Below are positions 17,350 through 25,994 of a stretch of DNA of 64,000 nucleotides, piece by piece. The DNA lies in NCBI GenBank assembly GCA_018715885.1, contig DVKT01000032.1, positions 15,205-79,204 of the forward strand. The letters run 5' to 3'. A model generated the notes under the pieces. That model was given only the letters and a program-made list of their open reading frames with translations, was not told the origin of the DNA and did no database searches. Within the stretch, counting starts at the first letter, position 1. Each line of letters starts with the position of its first letter. The DNA is from Caccoplasma intestinavium (GTDB lineage Bacteria > Bacteroidota > Bacteroidia > Bacteroidales > UBA11471). A program made the position numbers and the translations under genes.

Positions 17350-18744
17350 TTACATCAAAGTTCTGGGGTCGGTTATCACTCCGGTTATGGCTGCTGCCGC
17401 TGCTACCAGCGGACTGGCCAGCAATGTGCGCGAGCCGGGGCCTTGCCGGCCCTCGAAGTTCCGATTGCTTGTCGATACGGCATATTTACCGGCGGGAACT
17501 TTGTCGTCGTTCATGGCAAGACAAGCCGAACACCCCGGTTGGCGTATCTCAAACCCCGCCTCGTACAATATCTTGTCGAGGCCTTCTTCCCGTATTTGGG
17601 CATCAACCATCCATGAACCGGGAACAAGCCATGCGACAATATGGTCGGCCTTTTTCCGACCCTTCACCAAAGAGGCAAAAGCTCGGAAATCTTCTATACG
17701 TCCGTTGGTGCAAGCTCCCAAGAATATGTAGTCGACGGGTTTCCCCAAAAGGGGATCTCCCGGTTGGAATCCCATGTATTGCATTGATTTTTCAAATGAA
17801 GATTTTTCGACTTCGCTCATGCCTTCGGTCGTTGGGATATGGGCGGTAACGGCCGTCCCCATGCCGGGATTGGTACCGTATGTAATCATGGGTTCGATGT
17901 CGGCGGCGTTGTATCTTAGTTCCTTATCGAATACGGCGTTTTCGTCGCTTTTAAGTGTTTTCCAGTAGGCGACTGCTTTTTCCCACGCTTCGCCTTGCGG
18001 TGCGTATTCACGGCCTTTGATATATGCAAATGTCGTTTCATCGGGTGCAATCATACCACCGCGAGCTCCCATCTCGATACTTAGATTGCAAAGGGTGAGG
18101 CGTCCTTCCATAGAAAGACTCCGCACGGCTTCGCCGGCATATTCTATGAAATATCCGGTAGCACCGCTGGTAGAGATCTTCGACATCAGGTACAGGGCAA
18201 GGTCTTTGGCAGTAACGCCTTTCCCCAGTTTCCCATCGATGATGATACGCATGGTCTTGGGGCGTGATTGCAAGATGCATTGTGTTGCCAGAACCATTTC
18301 GACTTCGCTTGTCCCGATACCGAATGCGATGGCTCCCATAGCACCATGTGTCGAGGTGTGGGAGTCGCCGCACACGATGGTCATACCGGGTAGTGTGAGG
18401 CCGCGTTCGGGACCGACGACATGAATGATTCCGTTTTTGGAATCGAGCATACCGAAGTGGGTAAGTCCGAATTCTTGGGCATTGCGGGCCAATGTATCGA
18501 CCTGTTTACGGGAAACGGGGTCTTCGATAGGTTTGTCCTGATCATGTGTCGGCGTGTTGTGGTCGGGCATGCAGTATATATGGTCGGGACGGAAACATTT
18601 CAATCCCCGGGCACGTAATCCGTCGAACGCTTGCGGGCTGGTTACTTCGTGGCAATAAAGCCGGTCTATGTAAAGTTGGGTAGGGCCGTCTTCGATTTTT
18701 TGCACGACATGGGCGTCCCATATTTTATCGAAAAGAGTATTCAT
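17350..18744 (-). CDS. leuC: 3-isopropylmalate dehydratase large subunit
   Basis: 464 residues from ATG 18744 (MNTLFDKIWDAHVV); 45 earlier in-frame codons belong to the intergenic stretch and are rejected. Aconitase-family large subunit with a [4Fe-4S] cluster: the cysteine motifs are LGACTNGRIEDF and QPGCSACLAMNDD, with one more Cys earlier (VCGDSHTSTHGA). Works with LeuD. It lies 31 bp after leuA and 19 bp before leuD. Confidence 0.97.
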   Translation of the reverse strand: MNTLFDKIWDAHVVQKIEDGPTQLYIDRLYCHEVTSPQAFDGLRARGLKCFRPDHIYCMPDHNTPTHDQDKPIEDPVSRKQVDTLARNAQEFGLTHFGMLDSKNGIIHVVGPERGLTLPGMTIVCGDSHTSTHGAMGAIAFGIGTSEVEMVLATQCILQSRPKTMRIIIDGKLGKGVTAKDLALYLMSKISTSGATGYFIEYAGEAVRSLSMEGRLTLCNLSIEMGARGGMIAPDETTFAYIKGREYAPQGEAWEKAVAYWKTLKSDENAVFDKELRYNAADIEPMITYGTNPGMGTAVTAHIPTTEGMSEVEKSSFEKSMQYMGFQPGDPLLGKPVDYIFLGACTNGRIEDFRAFASLVKGRKKADHIVAWLVPGSWMVDAQIREEGLDKILYEAGFEIRQPGCSACLAMNDDKVPAGKYAVSTSNRNFEGRQGPGSRTLLASPLVAAAAAITGVITDPRTLM

Positions 18745-18775
18745 AATATCGTGTTTTGTATGTTGAATGCAGGGG

Positions 18776-20272
18776 TTAATGTATGAATTTGTTGATGGCG
18801 TCGATAAAGGCTTCGACCGATGCTGCGACGATATCGGTATTGGCGGCGAATCCGTTGTAATGTACACCGTCGTAAGCAACGGCCATATGCACTTTACCCA
18901 CGTCGTCGCTTCCTTTGGTAATGGCTTGGATCAGGAATTCCTGTATCGTCATTTGCCGGTGTATAATCTGCTTTACCGCTTTGATGGCGGCGTCGACCGG
19001 ACCGTTTCCTGTAGATGCGGCTTCGAAGCGTTCTCCGGCGATAAGCAGTCCTACACTGGCTACCGAGCGCACTCCTACACCCGATGTTACTTGCAGGTAG
19101 TCGAGTGTGATGCGGGCGTTCTCCGAACGGGCTTTTCCTACGAGCATCAGCAAGTCGTCGTCGTTGAGGTCTTTTTTGCGATCGGCCAATTTCAGGAAAT
19201 CTTCGTATGCTTTATCGAGAGCCTCTTTGTCGAGTTCCACGCCCAAGATATGCAGGCGGTGTTTCAGTGCGGCGCGGCCGCTGCGGGCGGTGAGGACGAT
19301 CGAGTTTTCGTCGATGCCCACGTCGCGCGGGTCTATGATTTCGTAATTCTCCCGGTTTTTCAGTACGCCGTCTTGATGTATACCCGACGAGTGGGCGAAA
19401 GCGTTACGTCCCACAATGGCTTTATTGGGTTGTACGGGCATGCTCATAAGGCTCGAAACCAAACGGCTGGTACTGTATATTTTTTGCGTGTTGATATTGG
19501 TATCGATGTTCAGGTCTTTGTGGCTCTTGAATATCATGGCTACCTCTTCGAGCGAGGTGTTTCCGGCTCGTTCTCCGATACCGTTTATGGTAACTTCGGC
19601 TTGGCGGGCCCCGTTGAGAATGCCCGATATGGTGTTGGCCGTAGCCATGCCCAGGTCGTTGTGGCAATGGGTGGCGATGATGGCTTTGTCGATGCCGTTC
19701 ACGTTTTCTTTGAGAAAACGTATTTTCCGGCCGAATTCTTCGGGCAGACAATATCCGGTCGTGTCGGGAATATTTACGACTGTGGCTCCGGCTTTGATGA
19801 CGGCTTCGATGACACGTGCCAAATATTCATTGTCGGTACGTCCGGCATCTTCGGCATAGAACTCTACGTCCTCAACATACTTCTTTGCATATTTTACGGC
19901 GGCGACGGCGCGTTCTATGATTTCTTCCCGGGTGGAATTGAACTTGTATTTGATGTGGTAGTCCGATGTTCCGATACCCGTGTGGATACGTTTGTGCTTG
20001 GCATACTGCAAGGCTTCGGCAGCGACTTTTATGTCGTTTTCATTGGCGCGGGTCAGCGCACAGATGGTGGGCCACGTTACGGCTTTGGAGATGGTTACGA
20101 CCGAGTTGAAGTCGCCCGGGCTCGATACGGGAAATCCCGCTTCGATGATATCTACCCCCAATGCTTCGAGAGCCTTGGCCACTTCTATTTTCTCTACGGT
20201 GTTCAACTGACAACCCGGCACTTGCTCGCCGTCGCGCAGGGTTGTATCGAAGATGTATAATTTTTCAGACAT
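18776..20272 (-). CDS. leuA: 2-isopropylmalate synthase
   Basis: 498 residues, first enzyme of leucine synthesis: acetyl-CoA plus 2-ketoisovalerate gives 2-isopropylmalate. Catalytic barrel residues are in FDTTLRDGEQVPGCQLN, ATHCHNDLGMATAN and TINGIGERAGN. A C-terminal leucine-binding regulatory domain (about 370-498) includes LDYLQVTSGVGVRSVASVGLL. First structural gene of the operon. Expression is probably set by the leader peptide and terminator directly upstream (20303-20444), and activity by leucine feedback. Confidence 0.97.
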   Translation of the reverse strand: MSEKLYIFDTTLRDGEQVPGCQLNTVEKIEVAKALEALGVDIIEAGFPVSSPGDFNSVVTISKAVTWPTICALTRANENDIKVAAEALQYAKHKRIHTGIGTSDYHIKYKFNSTREEIIERAVAAVKYAKKYVEDVEFYAEDAGRTDNEYLARVIEAVIKAGATVVNIPDTTGYCLPEEFGRKIRFLKENVNGIDKAIIATHCHNDLGMATANTISGILNGARQAEVTINGIGERAGNTSLEEVAMIFKSHKDLNIDTNINTQKIYSTSRLVSSLMSMPVQPNKAIVGRNAFAHSSGIHQDGVLKNRENYEIIDPRDVGIDENSIVLTARSGRAALKHRLHILGVELDKEALDKAYEDFLKLADRKKDLNDDDLLMLVGKARSENARITLDYLQVTSGVGVRSVASVGLLIAGERFEAASTGNGPVDAAIKAVKQIIHRQMTIQEFLIQAITKGSDDVGKVHMAVAYDGVHYNGFAANTDIVAASVEAFIDAINKFIH

Positions 20273-20302
20273 GATGATATATTGGTTTCATTTGTTTTCA
20301 AA

Positions 20303-20340
20303 AAAAAACCTTTCTGCACAGGGACGTGTGAGAAAGGTTT
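20303..20340 (-). terminator. Attenuator terminator of the leu operon
   Basis: On the minus strand a strong hairpin: arms AAACCTTTCT and AGAAAGGTTT, extended by CACA/TGTG with one unpaired C, followed by nine T residues (20300-20308). It sits between the leader-peptide stop (20367) and the leuA start (20272), the position of a transcription attenuator. A GTGAG segment inside the leader could pair with CTCAC of the 5' arm and so hinder the hairpin; that alternative pairing is inference. Confidence 0.85.
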
Positions 20341-20366
20341 GTATATCGGTTTGTTTTCTGCATGTT

Positions 20367-20444
20367 TCAGAGCACCGGCTCACCGTCCATCGAAATCTTC
20401 GGTAGAATAATAATTCGTAGGTTGTTAAGTCGGAAGTTGCGCAT
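20367..20444 (-). CDS. leu operon leader peptide
   Basis: A 25-codon reading frame from ATG 20444 to TGA 20367. It begins MRNFRLNNLRIIILPK and goes on to ISMDGEPVL. Nine of 25 residues are branched-chain (four Leu, four Ile, one Val), including three ATT codons in a row flanked by Leu codons. It lies about 28 bp downstream of a full Bacteroidetes promoter and is followed by a terminator hairpin. Ribosome stalling at Leu or Ile codons when the charged tRNAs are scarce would be expected to relieve termination. The peptide itself is unlikely to have a role. Confidence 0.82.
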   Translation of the reverse strand: MRNFRLNNLRIIILPKISMDGEPVL

Positions 20445-20472
20445 ATTTGCTGTTGGTTTGTTATTTCGGGTG

Positions 20473-20503
20473 CAAAGTTAGGAATAAATTTGGACTTAGC
20501 AAA
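20473..20503 (-). promoter_or_regulatory. Bacteroidetes primary-sigma promoter for the leu operon
   Basis: On the minus strand TTTG (20500-20503), exactly 19 bp, then TAACTTTG (20473-20480). This is a full match to the Bacteroides -33/-7 consensus. Transcription should begin near 20467, some 20 nt before the leader-peptide ATG. Confidence 0.8.
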
Positions 20504-20654
20504 TAAAATGCAAGTTTTTTCATATTCTGTTTTACGGTTTATCCTTTTTTAGGAGAATGAAATGATAAATCATAATGATTTTCGAGACCTTCCTGACAGA
20601 GGAAACGGTTTGTCGATTTTATAAAAAACACATGCTTTCCGGGAGATGCCTATC

Positions 20655-20662
20655 TATTTTTG
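20655..20662 (+). promoter_or_regulatory. Possible -7 element for the three-gene cassette
   Basis: TATTTTTG fits TAnnTTTG, about 65 bp ahead of the first cassette gene; the -33 region is not recognisable. Confidence 0.35.
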
Positions 20663-20726
20663 CCGTGTCATGGCATGAAAACAGAAAATAAAGATAAGCT
20701 TATCGAAATATAATGTGAAACTAAAA

Positions 20727-22949
20727 ATGTTAAGTATGATAGACAATTCAAAACAAAAAGCGACCAGAGGTACTTCCGGAATCTTGTCCGAGGCCGATGC
20801 GGGTACAGCCTTCTCTTCTGTCATTGATACCGTTTTGGGTAAAATCTGGCAGGTTGTCGAGAATGAAGAGTATGTAGAGGTTGTTACCGATGCTGACGGA
20901 ACATTCTTGCGGGGCATTAAGAGCGACGGCTCCGTAGAATGGGCAAAAGGCGTGCCAGCTCCGATACGGGAAATTTGTCCGTCGGAGAGAATTGATAATC
21001 CCGAATGGCTTTTCTTGTGGTGTGTCGAGGACTCGGAAGGAGGGCAGTATCCGTTGATGGGCATCAAGAAAGATTATACATTCTGGTGTGCGAAAAATTC
21101 CACGGAGTTCGACCCGACTGAACTCGAAAAAAAACTCTATGACTTATCCCTTGCTTTGTCGTCTACAAAAGAGGAGCTGACAGCGGCGTTGAAAAGCCGA
21201 ATCTGTTGCGTCAATAAAAAGATCGAAGAGACCGCTGGCGGGCAGACAGCTCTGAATGAACGGGTGTCTACTCTCGAAAATAAGAAGATGCAGGAAAGCG
21301 ATTGTTCCGAAGAACTTATGCAGAAAATCGAGAGTTCCGGCGGTGGTACGATCGTGAACGCCGCCGACGGGCAAGACATTACCTCTGTCGATAATAAGCT
21401 GCAGTTGGCGTCGCGACCGTTCGGGCAGAATAATTATGGCTATGTGCGGTTGAGGAAAAATGCCATTGAAGAATCGAGTTTCGATGAGGAACTTTTGGTT
21501 ATGTTCAGAGGTGAAAAAGAGGGAGAAGAAGAAGAAGGAAATGCGAAGTCATTAGAAGAAAGTCATAAGATATGTACGGCTTCTGCCATGTCGGCGACAC
21601 ATACGATATATGAGGTGGTACATAAGCATGATTTGGGCGGACGTGTTGTGCGCATACCCGATGATTGTGTTCTGTGGTTCAACGGCGGTACATTTACCAA
21701 CGGCACGATTCTCAGCAATAAAACCAAGGTGATAAATCTTCCTCGTGCCACGAGCGAGGTATCGAAACAAGGCAGTACATTTGTCAATACGCCTTACGAA
21801 ATCGACATTATCGGGAAGATATATAATATCTACGGGCAGGAAATCACCGTTCGAGGCGATGTGATAAATCGGCATACCCCCTTGTGTTACAATTACGAAA
21901 TCAGAATGTCGGACTACAAATACGACAGTAACGGGATAAACAACGCGATGCGTCTTGCCCGTAACTTGGGTATTACCGACTGCATCATTACGATGTATGC
22001 TCGAAATGATTATTCAATCAAAGAAACAGAGAATGATGTATATGATGATGAAAAAACAAACACAGATACAGATTCCATTTTCAATGGGTCGTGTTATATG
22101 AGTGGTTATTGGCGAAATCCTAAATATCGTAATAAACCGGACGATTTGGCAAAGGAGATATACTTGAACGGATTGTCTGTTAAAGCCATAAAAATCCATG
22201 CAGGAGACGAATGGAACGAAGATAAGGATAAGGGTGGTAATGATATGCCTAAATATAAAGAGTATATATGCGCATATATCGAACGGTTAAGTGAACAGCT
22301 TGCCAAGCTTGGTGTTCCCGATTTTCAAGATGTGTATATCGTCAATGAGCGGGGCGATTTGACCGATAGCGGTTCGACCCATGTGTCTATCATTCGGGAT
22401 TTGGCCCAGGAAGTGAATGCTATGGGTAAAACAGCCCGTTGCTCATTTGCGGGCGAATACCAGATGGCTAATGCCGATCCCTGTCTTTACGACTGTTTGA
22501 AACCGGCGTTCAATATCTATCCCTCGCTGTCGTTTAAAGACGGCCGCTCCACACCGACCGACGACTTGGTGAAGTTGATGGATGAGCGTTTGGCGACGAT
22601 AGGAACTTTTTGGCAGGGGCGATACGATATGAGCGGTATTGTCCTCTCCGAGATCGGGACCCGTCCGGCTCTTCGGGCGTTACGTGCCCCCGAAGCGTAC
22701 AAAGAATCAGATGTGGGTGCGTATTACGGAGACGCCATGATTTTGTTTTGGACAGCTTTTGCCGAGTTTGCCCGAAAGATGAATTTCGAGTACATCTGTG
22801 TATGGTACTGGGATCGCATTTGCGATTGGTATGAGGCTGCCGGGTGCAGCGATGTGCCCGATTTGGTAGTCGGCGAGAGAAAGTATGTCCTTTGCAATGG
22901 TGGTTCCGAGATTGCCGATAGAATGTATGGAATATTTATAAAAATGTAA
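20727..22949 (+). CDS. Phage-tail-fibre-like protein with C-terminal glycosidase-like TIM barrel
   Basis: 740 residues from ATG 20727; ATG 20736 or GTG 20715 are equally possible. There is no signal peptide or membrane segment. Modules in order: an N-terminal repeat-like part (about 10-125) with DADGTFLRGIKSDGSVEWAKG; a coiled coil (about 130-195, LEKKLYDLSLALSSTKEEL); a stretch VDNKLQLASRPFGQNNYGYV; and a beta-rich stretch TIYEVVHKHDLGGRVVRIPD. The last two I recognise from Bacteroidales phage tail-fibre-like proteins. The C-terminal half (about 385-740) reads as an alpha/beta barrel with YIVNERG and GIVLSEIGTR, placed like the acid and nucleophile glutamates of clan GH-A. It heads a three-gene cassette. 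Function unknown. Confidence 0.6.
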   Translation: MLSMIDNSKQKATRGTSGILSEADAGTAFSSVIDTVLGKIWQVVENEEYVEVVTDADGTFLRGIKSDGSVEWAKGVPAPIREICPSERIDNPEWLFLWCVEDSEGGQYPLMGIKKDYTFWCAKNSTEFDPTELEKKLYDLSLALSSTKEELTAALKSRICCVNKKIEETAGGQTALNERVSTLENKKMQESDCSEELMQKIESSGGGTIVNAADGQDITSVDNKLQLASRPFGQNNYGYVRLRKNAIEESSFDEELLVMFRGEKEGEEEEGNAKSLEESHKICTASAMSATHTIYEVVHKHDLGGRVVRIPDDCVLWFNGGTFTNGTILSNKTKVINLPRATSEVSKQGSTFVNTPYEIDIIGKIYNIYGQEITVRGDVINRHTPLCYNYEIRMSDYKYDSNGINNAMRLARNLGITDCIITMYARNDYSIKETENDVYDDEKTNTDTDSIFNGSCYMSGYWRNPKYRNKPDDLAKEIYLNGLSVKAIKIHAGDEWNEDKDKGGNDMPKYKEYICAYIERLSEQLAKLGVPDFQDVYIVNERGDLTDSGSTHVSIIRDLAQEVNAMGKTARCSFAGEYQMANADPCLYDCLKPAFNIYPSLSFKDGRSTPTDDLVKLMDERLATIGTFWQGRYDMSGIVLSEIGTRPALRALRAPEAYKESDVGAYYGDAMILFWTAFAEFARKMNFEYICVWYWDRICDWYEAAGCSDVPDLVVGERKYVLCNGGSEIADRMYGIFIKM

Positions 22950-22953
22950 AATT

Positions 22954-23391
22954 ATGATTGTACCTATTTATGCACCTTATTTTGCCTCGGGCGAGAACCA
23001 TACCGTAGAGTATGCCGAGATAAAACGCCCGTTCGATGCCTTTATGACCGTGTGGGTAAAACGCATCGACGGCACGATATGCAAGAATGAGTATTCGCTC
23101 ACTTGCCGTAAAACGGTGAAGGATTTTGAAGAGTATACGCCCGATGCCGTGATTTCGAGCGAATGGATTTTCAAAGCTCTCGATTTGCAGGCCGATATTG
23201 CGCTGTTTTTGCAAATCAATTCGAGGGGGCGCCTGTGCCTGTGTGCCGATGCCTCCAAAGTCAAGCTCATCGAGCTGAAAACCATAGAGCCGGCAGTGGT
23301 CGTAACTGTCGACAACATGCGGGTCGAGCCGATGAGTTTTATAAAGATAACCCAAGATAATAACCGATCATTAAATCCGACGAAATTATGA
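22954..23391 (+). CDS. Hypothetical protein, middle gene of the cassette
   Basis: 145 residues, not recognised. It starts 4 bp after the preceding stop, and its own TGA overlaps the ATG of the next gene (ATGA at 23388-23391), so translation of the three genes is coupled. There is no signal peptide. The sequence is mixed alpha/beta with several short strands (AFMTVWVKRIDGTI, DIALFLQINSRGRLCLCAD, AVVVTVDN), suggesting a small beta-sandwich or an assembly or adaptor protein. The coupling implies a defined ratio with its neighbours. Confidence 0.7.
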   Translation: MIVPIYAPYFASGENHTVEYAEIKRPFDAFMTVWVKRIDGTICKNEYSLTCRKTVKDFEEYTPDAVISSEWIFKALDLQADIALFLQINSRGRLCLCADASKVKLIELKTIEPAVVVTVDNMRVEPMSFIKITQDNNRSLNPTKL

Positions 23392-24551
23392 ATAATTGTT
23401 TAGTAACGAAGTTGCCGGGAAAGGTAACCGATACCTCCCTGCTGAAAGTGGGTGATATGAAATTCCACATTGTGTTGAACGAAGGAGAACAGAGTTTGTT
23501 TACGATACAGGCTGTTCTTGGAGGCAAAGTAACCGCTACGATTGCCAATGTCGTCAAGGGTAATCCGACGTTCAGCGACGGTTCCTTGACTATTGTAAAC
23601 AACTCCGAATTTCCAAAACCTATTTATCAAACCTCTGTGGCGACAGAATATCAGGAATTCGATATTGTCATTTCCAACAAATACGATTTGAGGTATTTGG
23701 ATTCCCCGACTTGTACAATGGGGGCTTTTGATATGAAAAGTTTGGAATATTGCAGCCGTTTAGAGACAATCTGCATCAATGGCGAGATGGTTGGCGACTC
23801 GAGCGTGTTACGGGGTATGACGGCTCTTCAAGCGTTGTTTGTGCGCGGCGCCGGTTTCCGGTTGGACTTGAACGACCTCAAAGAGTGCCCGTTGAAGACG
23901 TTGGAAGTCGATTCGCGAGCAGGATCGGATATGAAATTTTCCATTGAACCTTTGCGGAATATGACCCATAAGAGATTGACAAATTTAACATTGTCGGGCA
24001 TGTATGGGACAGAACACAGAGGTATTACGGGCGATTTATCGGTTTTACAAGGCTTTACGGGGCTTAAAAAATTGTCTATATCTTATACTTCCATCGGGGG
24101 GAATTTGAGTGCGCTGAGTGGCTTTGCCGAACTTGAAGGGGTATATGCGTCGGAGTGTAACTTCGAAGGAGACCTGACCGATCTGCCACCGAAGTGTTAT
24201 GTTTTTTCCAACAATGCCGGAAGTAAAAATACATGGTTTACATGGACGGAAGACGCTCGAGCATTCAAAGGCTCTTGTGTGTTGTCGATAGAGTTTCCGA
24301 TAAATTTAAAGGGCTCGGATCTGTATTTTATGGTAAAAGACCAATCTGTTTGTTTTCCGGCAGAAGATGAAGACAAAGAAAACAGACAAAGTATAATTTG
24401 TGTCAATACCGATGATAACCATCAGCAATTCTTGTTGGATTGCGATAATTTGTTGCTTAGTGATTTAATAGCAAGTGAGGTAACAAAACTGGAAATAGAT
24501 GGTGTACTCTTTATTGAAAATTCTGAAATTGTCTATGAAGGACTCGGTTAG
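23388..24551 (+). CDS. Leucine-rich-repeat protein without signal peptide, cassette gene 3
   Basis: 387 residues. An N-terminal beta-rich part (about 1-105) carries KLPGKVTDTSLLKVGDMKFHIV. An LRR-like region (about 105-275) follows, with units such as LKKLSISYTSIGGNLSALSG and LTNLTLSGMYGTEHRGI, then a C-terminal beta domain with DLIASEVTKLEIDGVLFIEN. LRRs usually bind other proteins. No secretion signal, unlike the two secreted LRR proteins downstream. It overlaps the previous gene by 4 bp and a strong terminator follows. It may be a binding or specificity subunit for the large first protein; that is inference. Confidence 0.7.
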   Translation: MNNCLVTKLPGKVTDTSLLKVGDMKFHIVLNEGEQSLFTIQAVLGGKVTATIANVVKGNPTFSDGSLTIVNNSEFPKPIYQTSVATEYQEFDIVISNKYDLRYLDSPTCTMGAFDMKSLEYCSRLETICINGEMVGDSSVLRGMTALQALFVRGAGFRLDLNDLKECPLKTLEVDSRAGSDMKFSIEPLRNMTHKRLTNLTLSGMYGTEHRGITGDLSVLQGFTGLKKLSISYTSIGGNLSALSGFAELEGVYASECNFEGDLTDLPPKCYVFSNNAGSKNTWFTWTEDARAFKGSCVLSIEFPINLKGSDLYFMVKDQSVCFPAEDEDKENRQSIICVNTDDNHQQFLLDCDNLLLSDLIASEVTKLEIDGVLFIENSEIVYEGLG

Positions 24552-24575
24552 AATTTGGTGAAGATGATTTGATGA

Positions 24576-24606
24576 AAAGTCAGCCGGAAATTATCCGGCT
24601 GACTTT
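24576..24606 (+). terminator. Terminator of the three-gene cassette
   Basis: Perfect 13-bp stem (24576-24588 and 24594-24606: aaagtcagccgga / tccggctgacttt), 5-nt loop, then gtttttg; 25 bp after the third gene. Confidence 0.85.
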
Positions 24607-24699
24607 GTTTTTGAGGAAAGGATCGATATTTTCGTCAGAAATTTTGCAATTTAGGTAGAAATTTTATATCTTACGACGTTTTCTAAAAATTTTAATCGT

Positions 24700-25746
24700 A
24701 TGAAAAGGTGTGTTATTTTGTGGGCAATGTCGTTTTTGTGTATGGCGATGCCGGTAAAAGCAGAAAATGAGGACCCTTATATTCAATTGATAGATGGGTT
24801 TTATTATTACCTTACATCTTCTAGTGCAGTACTTACGCGTGCTTTCAATATACAATATAATGATATGGAGGTTGTGCGTATTCCCGATACGGTATATTAT
24901 AAAGGAAAATCTTATGCTGTACGAGGTCTTGATTCGAACGTTTTTTCGGAGTGTGATCGCATAAAATCTGTAACGCTACCCAGAGCTATTAGAAAAATAA
25001 GTGATGGTGCCTTTGAGAAATGTTTGCGATTGACATCGATAAATCTTGAAAACGTTCAGGAAATCGGAGATAGGGCATTTTTCCAGTGCGGATTGACCGA
25101 GATTTCGCTGGATGGTGTGAGTATTGGTTATCAAAGTTTTACGGCTTGCGCGTTGAAGTCGATAAAAATTCCCGGGACGTGGACATCTATATCGGATTAC
25201 CTTTTTGCCGGTTGCCCTTTTACCGATTTGGTTATTCCGGATAATATAAAAACAATAGGTGAGTTTGCTTTTTCAAATGTGGATTTGAGGATCTTGACTA
25301 TTGGTCGGGGTGTTACCCGAATTGATGAAGGTGCTTTTATATGTCATAATTTGGATACAGTAAAAATATTGGCAGTTACACCGCCGGACGGATCGGAATA
25401 TATGTTTGGACCGAATGATTATGCCTATGCGACCCTATATGTTCCGAACGGGTCGCTGCAAGCCTATCGGAATGCAACGGGGTGGAGCAATTTTCAAAAC
25501 ATTCGGGAAATGCCTTCGACCGGAATGACCGGTGTCAATGAAGACCTTGTAAAGGTATATGCCTCCGAGGGATCGATCGTGGTCTCCGGGGCGGAGTCGG
25601 GCCGGAGTGTTGCGGTGTATAATACGGCGGGGATCGTCGTTCGGGAAACGGTTGTTCCTACCGATGGACGTGTAGAAATAGCGCTCCCTGCCGGAGCGAT
25701 GTATATAGTGAATGTGGGCGGTACAACCCGCAAAGTGGTACTGTAA
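24700..25746 (+). CDS. Secreted BspA-like leucine-rich-repeat protein
   Basis: 348 residues with a signal peptide (MKRCVILWAMSFLCMAMPVKA). Residues about 60-255 are LRR_5-type (BspA/TpLRR) repeats: IRKISDGAFEKCLRLTSINLENV, IKTIGEFAFSNVDLRILTIG. About 70 C-terminal residues form a beta domain ending LPAGAMYIVNVGGTTRKVVL, like the sorting tail of Bacteroidetes surface proteins. In the family such proteins bind host or microbial surface ligands. It is followed by its own terminator, so it is a separate unit from the next LRR gene. Confidence 0.85.
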   Translation: MKRCVILWAMSFLCMAMPVKAENEDPYIQLIDGFYYYLTSSSAVLTRAFNIQYNDMEVVRIPDTVYYKGKSYAVRGLDSNVFSECDRIKSVTLPRAIRKISDGAFEKCLRLTSINLENVQEIGDRAFFQCGLTEISLDGVSIGYQSFTACALKSIKIPGTWTSISDYLFAGCPFTDLVIPDNIKTIGEFAFSNVDLRILTIGRGVTRIDEGAFICHNLDTVKILAVTPPDGSEYMFGPNDYAYATLYVPNGSLQAYRNATGWSNFQNIREMPSTGMTGVNEDLVKVYASEGSIVVSGAESGRSVAVYNTAGIVVRETVVPTDGRVEIALPAGAMYIVNVGGTTRKVVL

Positions 25747-25775
25747 TGCAGCGTATTTATCTTATATATAACGAC

Positions 25776-25804
25776 GAAAGGCCGCTCGTAAAGAGCGGCC
25801 TTTT
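25776..25804 (+). terminator. Terminator after first BspA-like gene
   Basis: GC-rich stem aaggccgctc / gagcggcctt with a 5-nt loop (gtaaa) and T-rich end. The preceding bases and stem match the terminator at 28094-28123 almost exactly. Confidence 0.85.
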
Positions 25805-25994
25805 CGCGTCTTGTTGTCGTACTCCATGAGTTTTTTGGAAATCATAAGGTTCTCGGGTAACGATATGCACCAAGAATTTCCGAAGAACCATATGTATATC
25901 GAGAGATCCGATACCTTGTTTTTTGTCCTTGAAAAATTTGATTTTACCGAAAAAATACTTATCTTTCGAGAAGTAACCTTTAAATTTTCGTCTT

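Noticed and set aside
16707..17849. 380-residue plus-strand frame across leuD and leuC
   Set aside because: Antisense of two clear genes in an operon; no family features.
18767..20260. 497-residue frame on the plus strand over leuA
   Set aside because: Mirror frame of leuA, which has all family motifs and a promoter; the antisense product is low-complexity and unrecognisable.
20727..24551. Whole prophage
   Set aside because: Only fibre-like modules are seen; no integrase, terminase, capsid, portal or lysis genes in the window.
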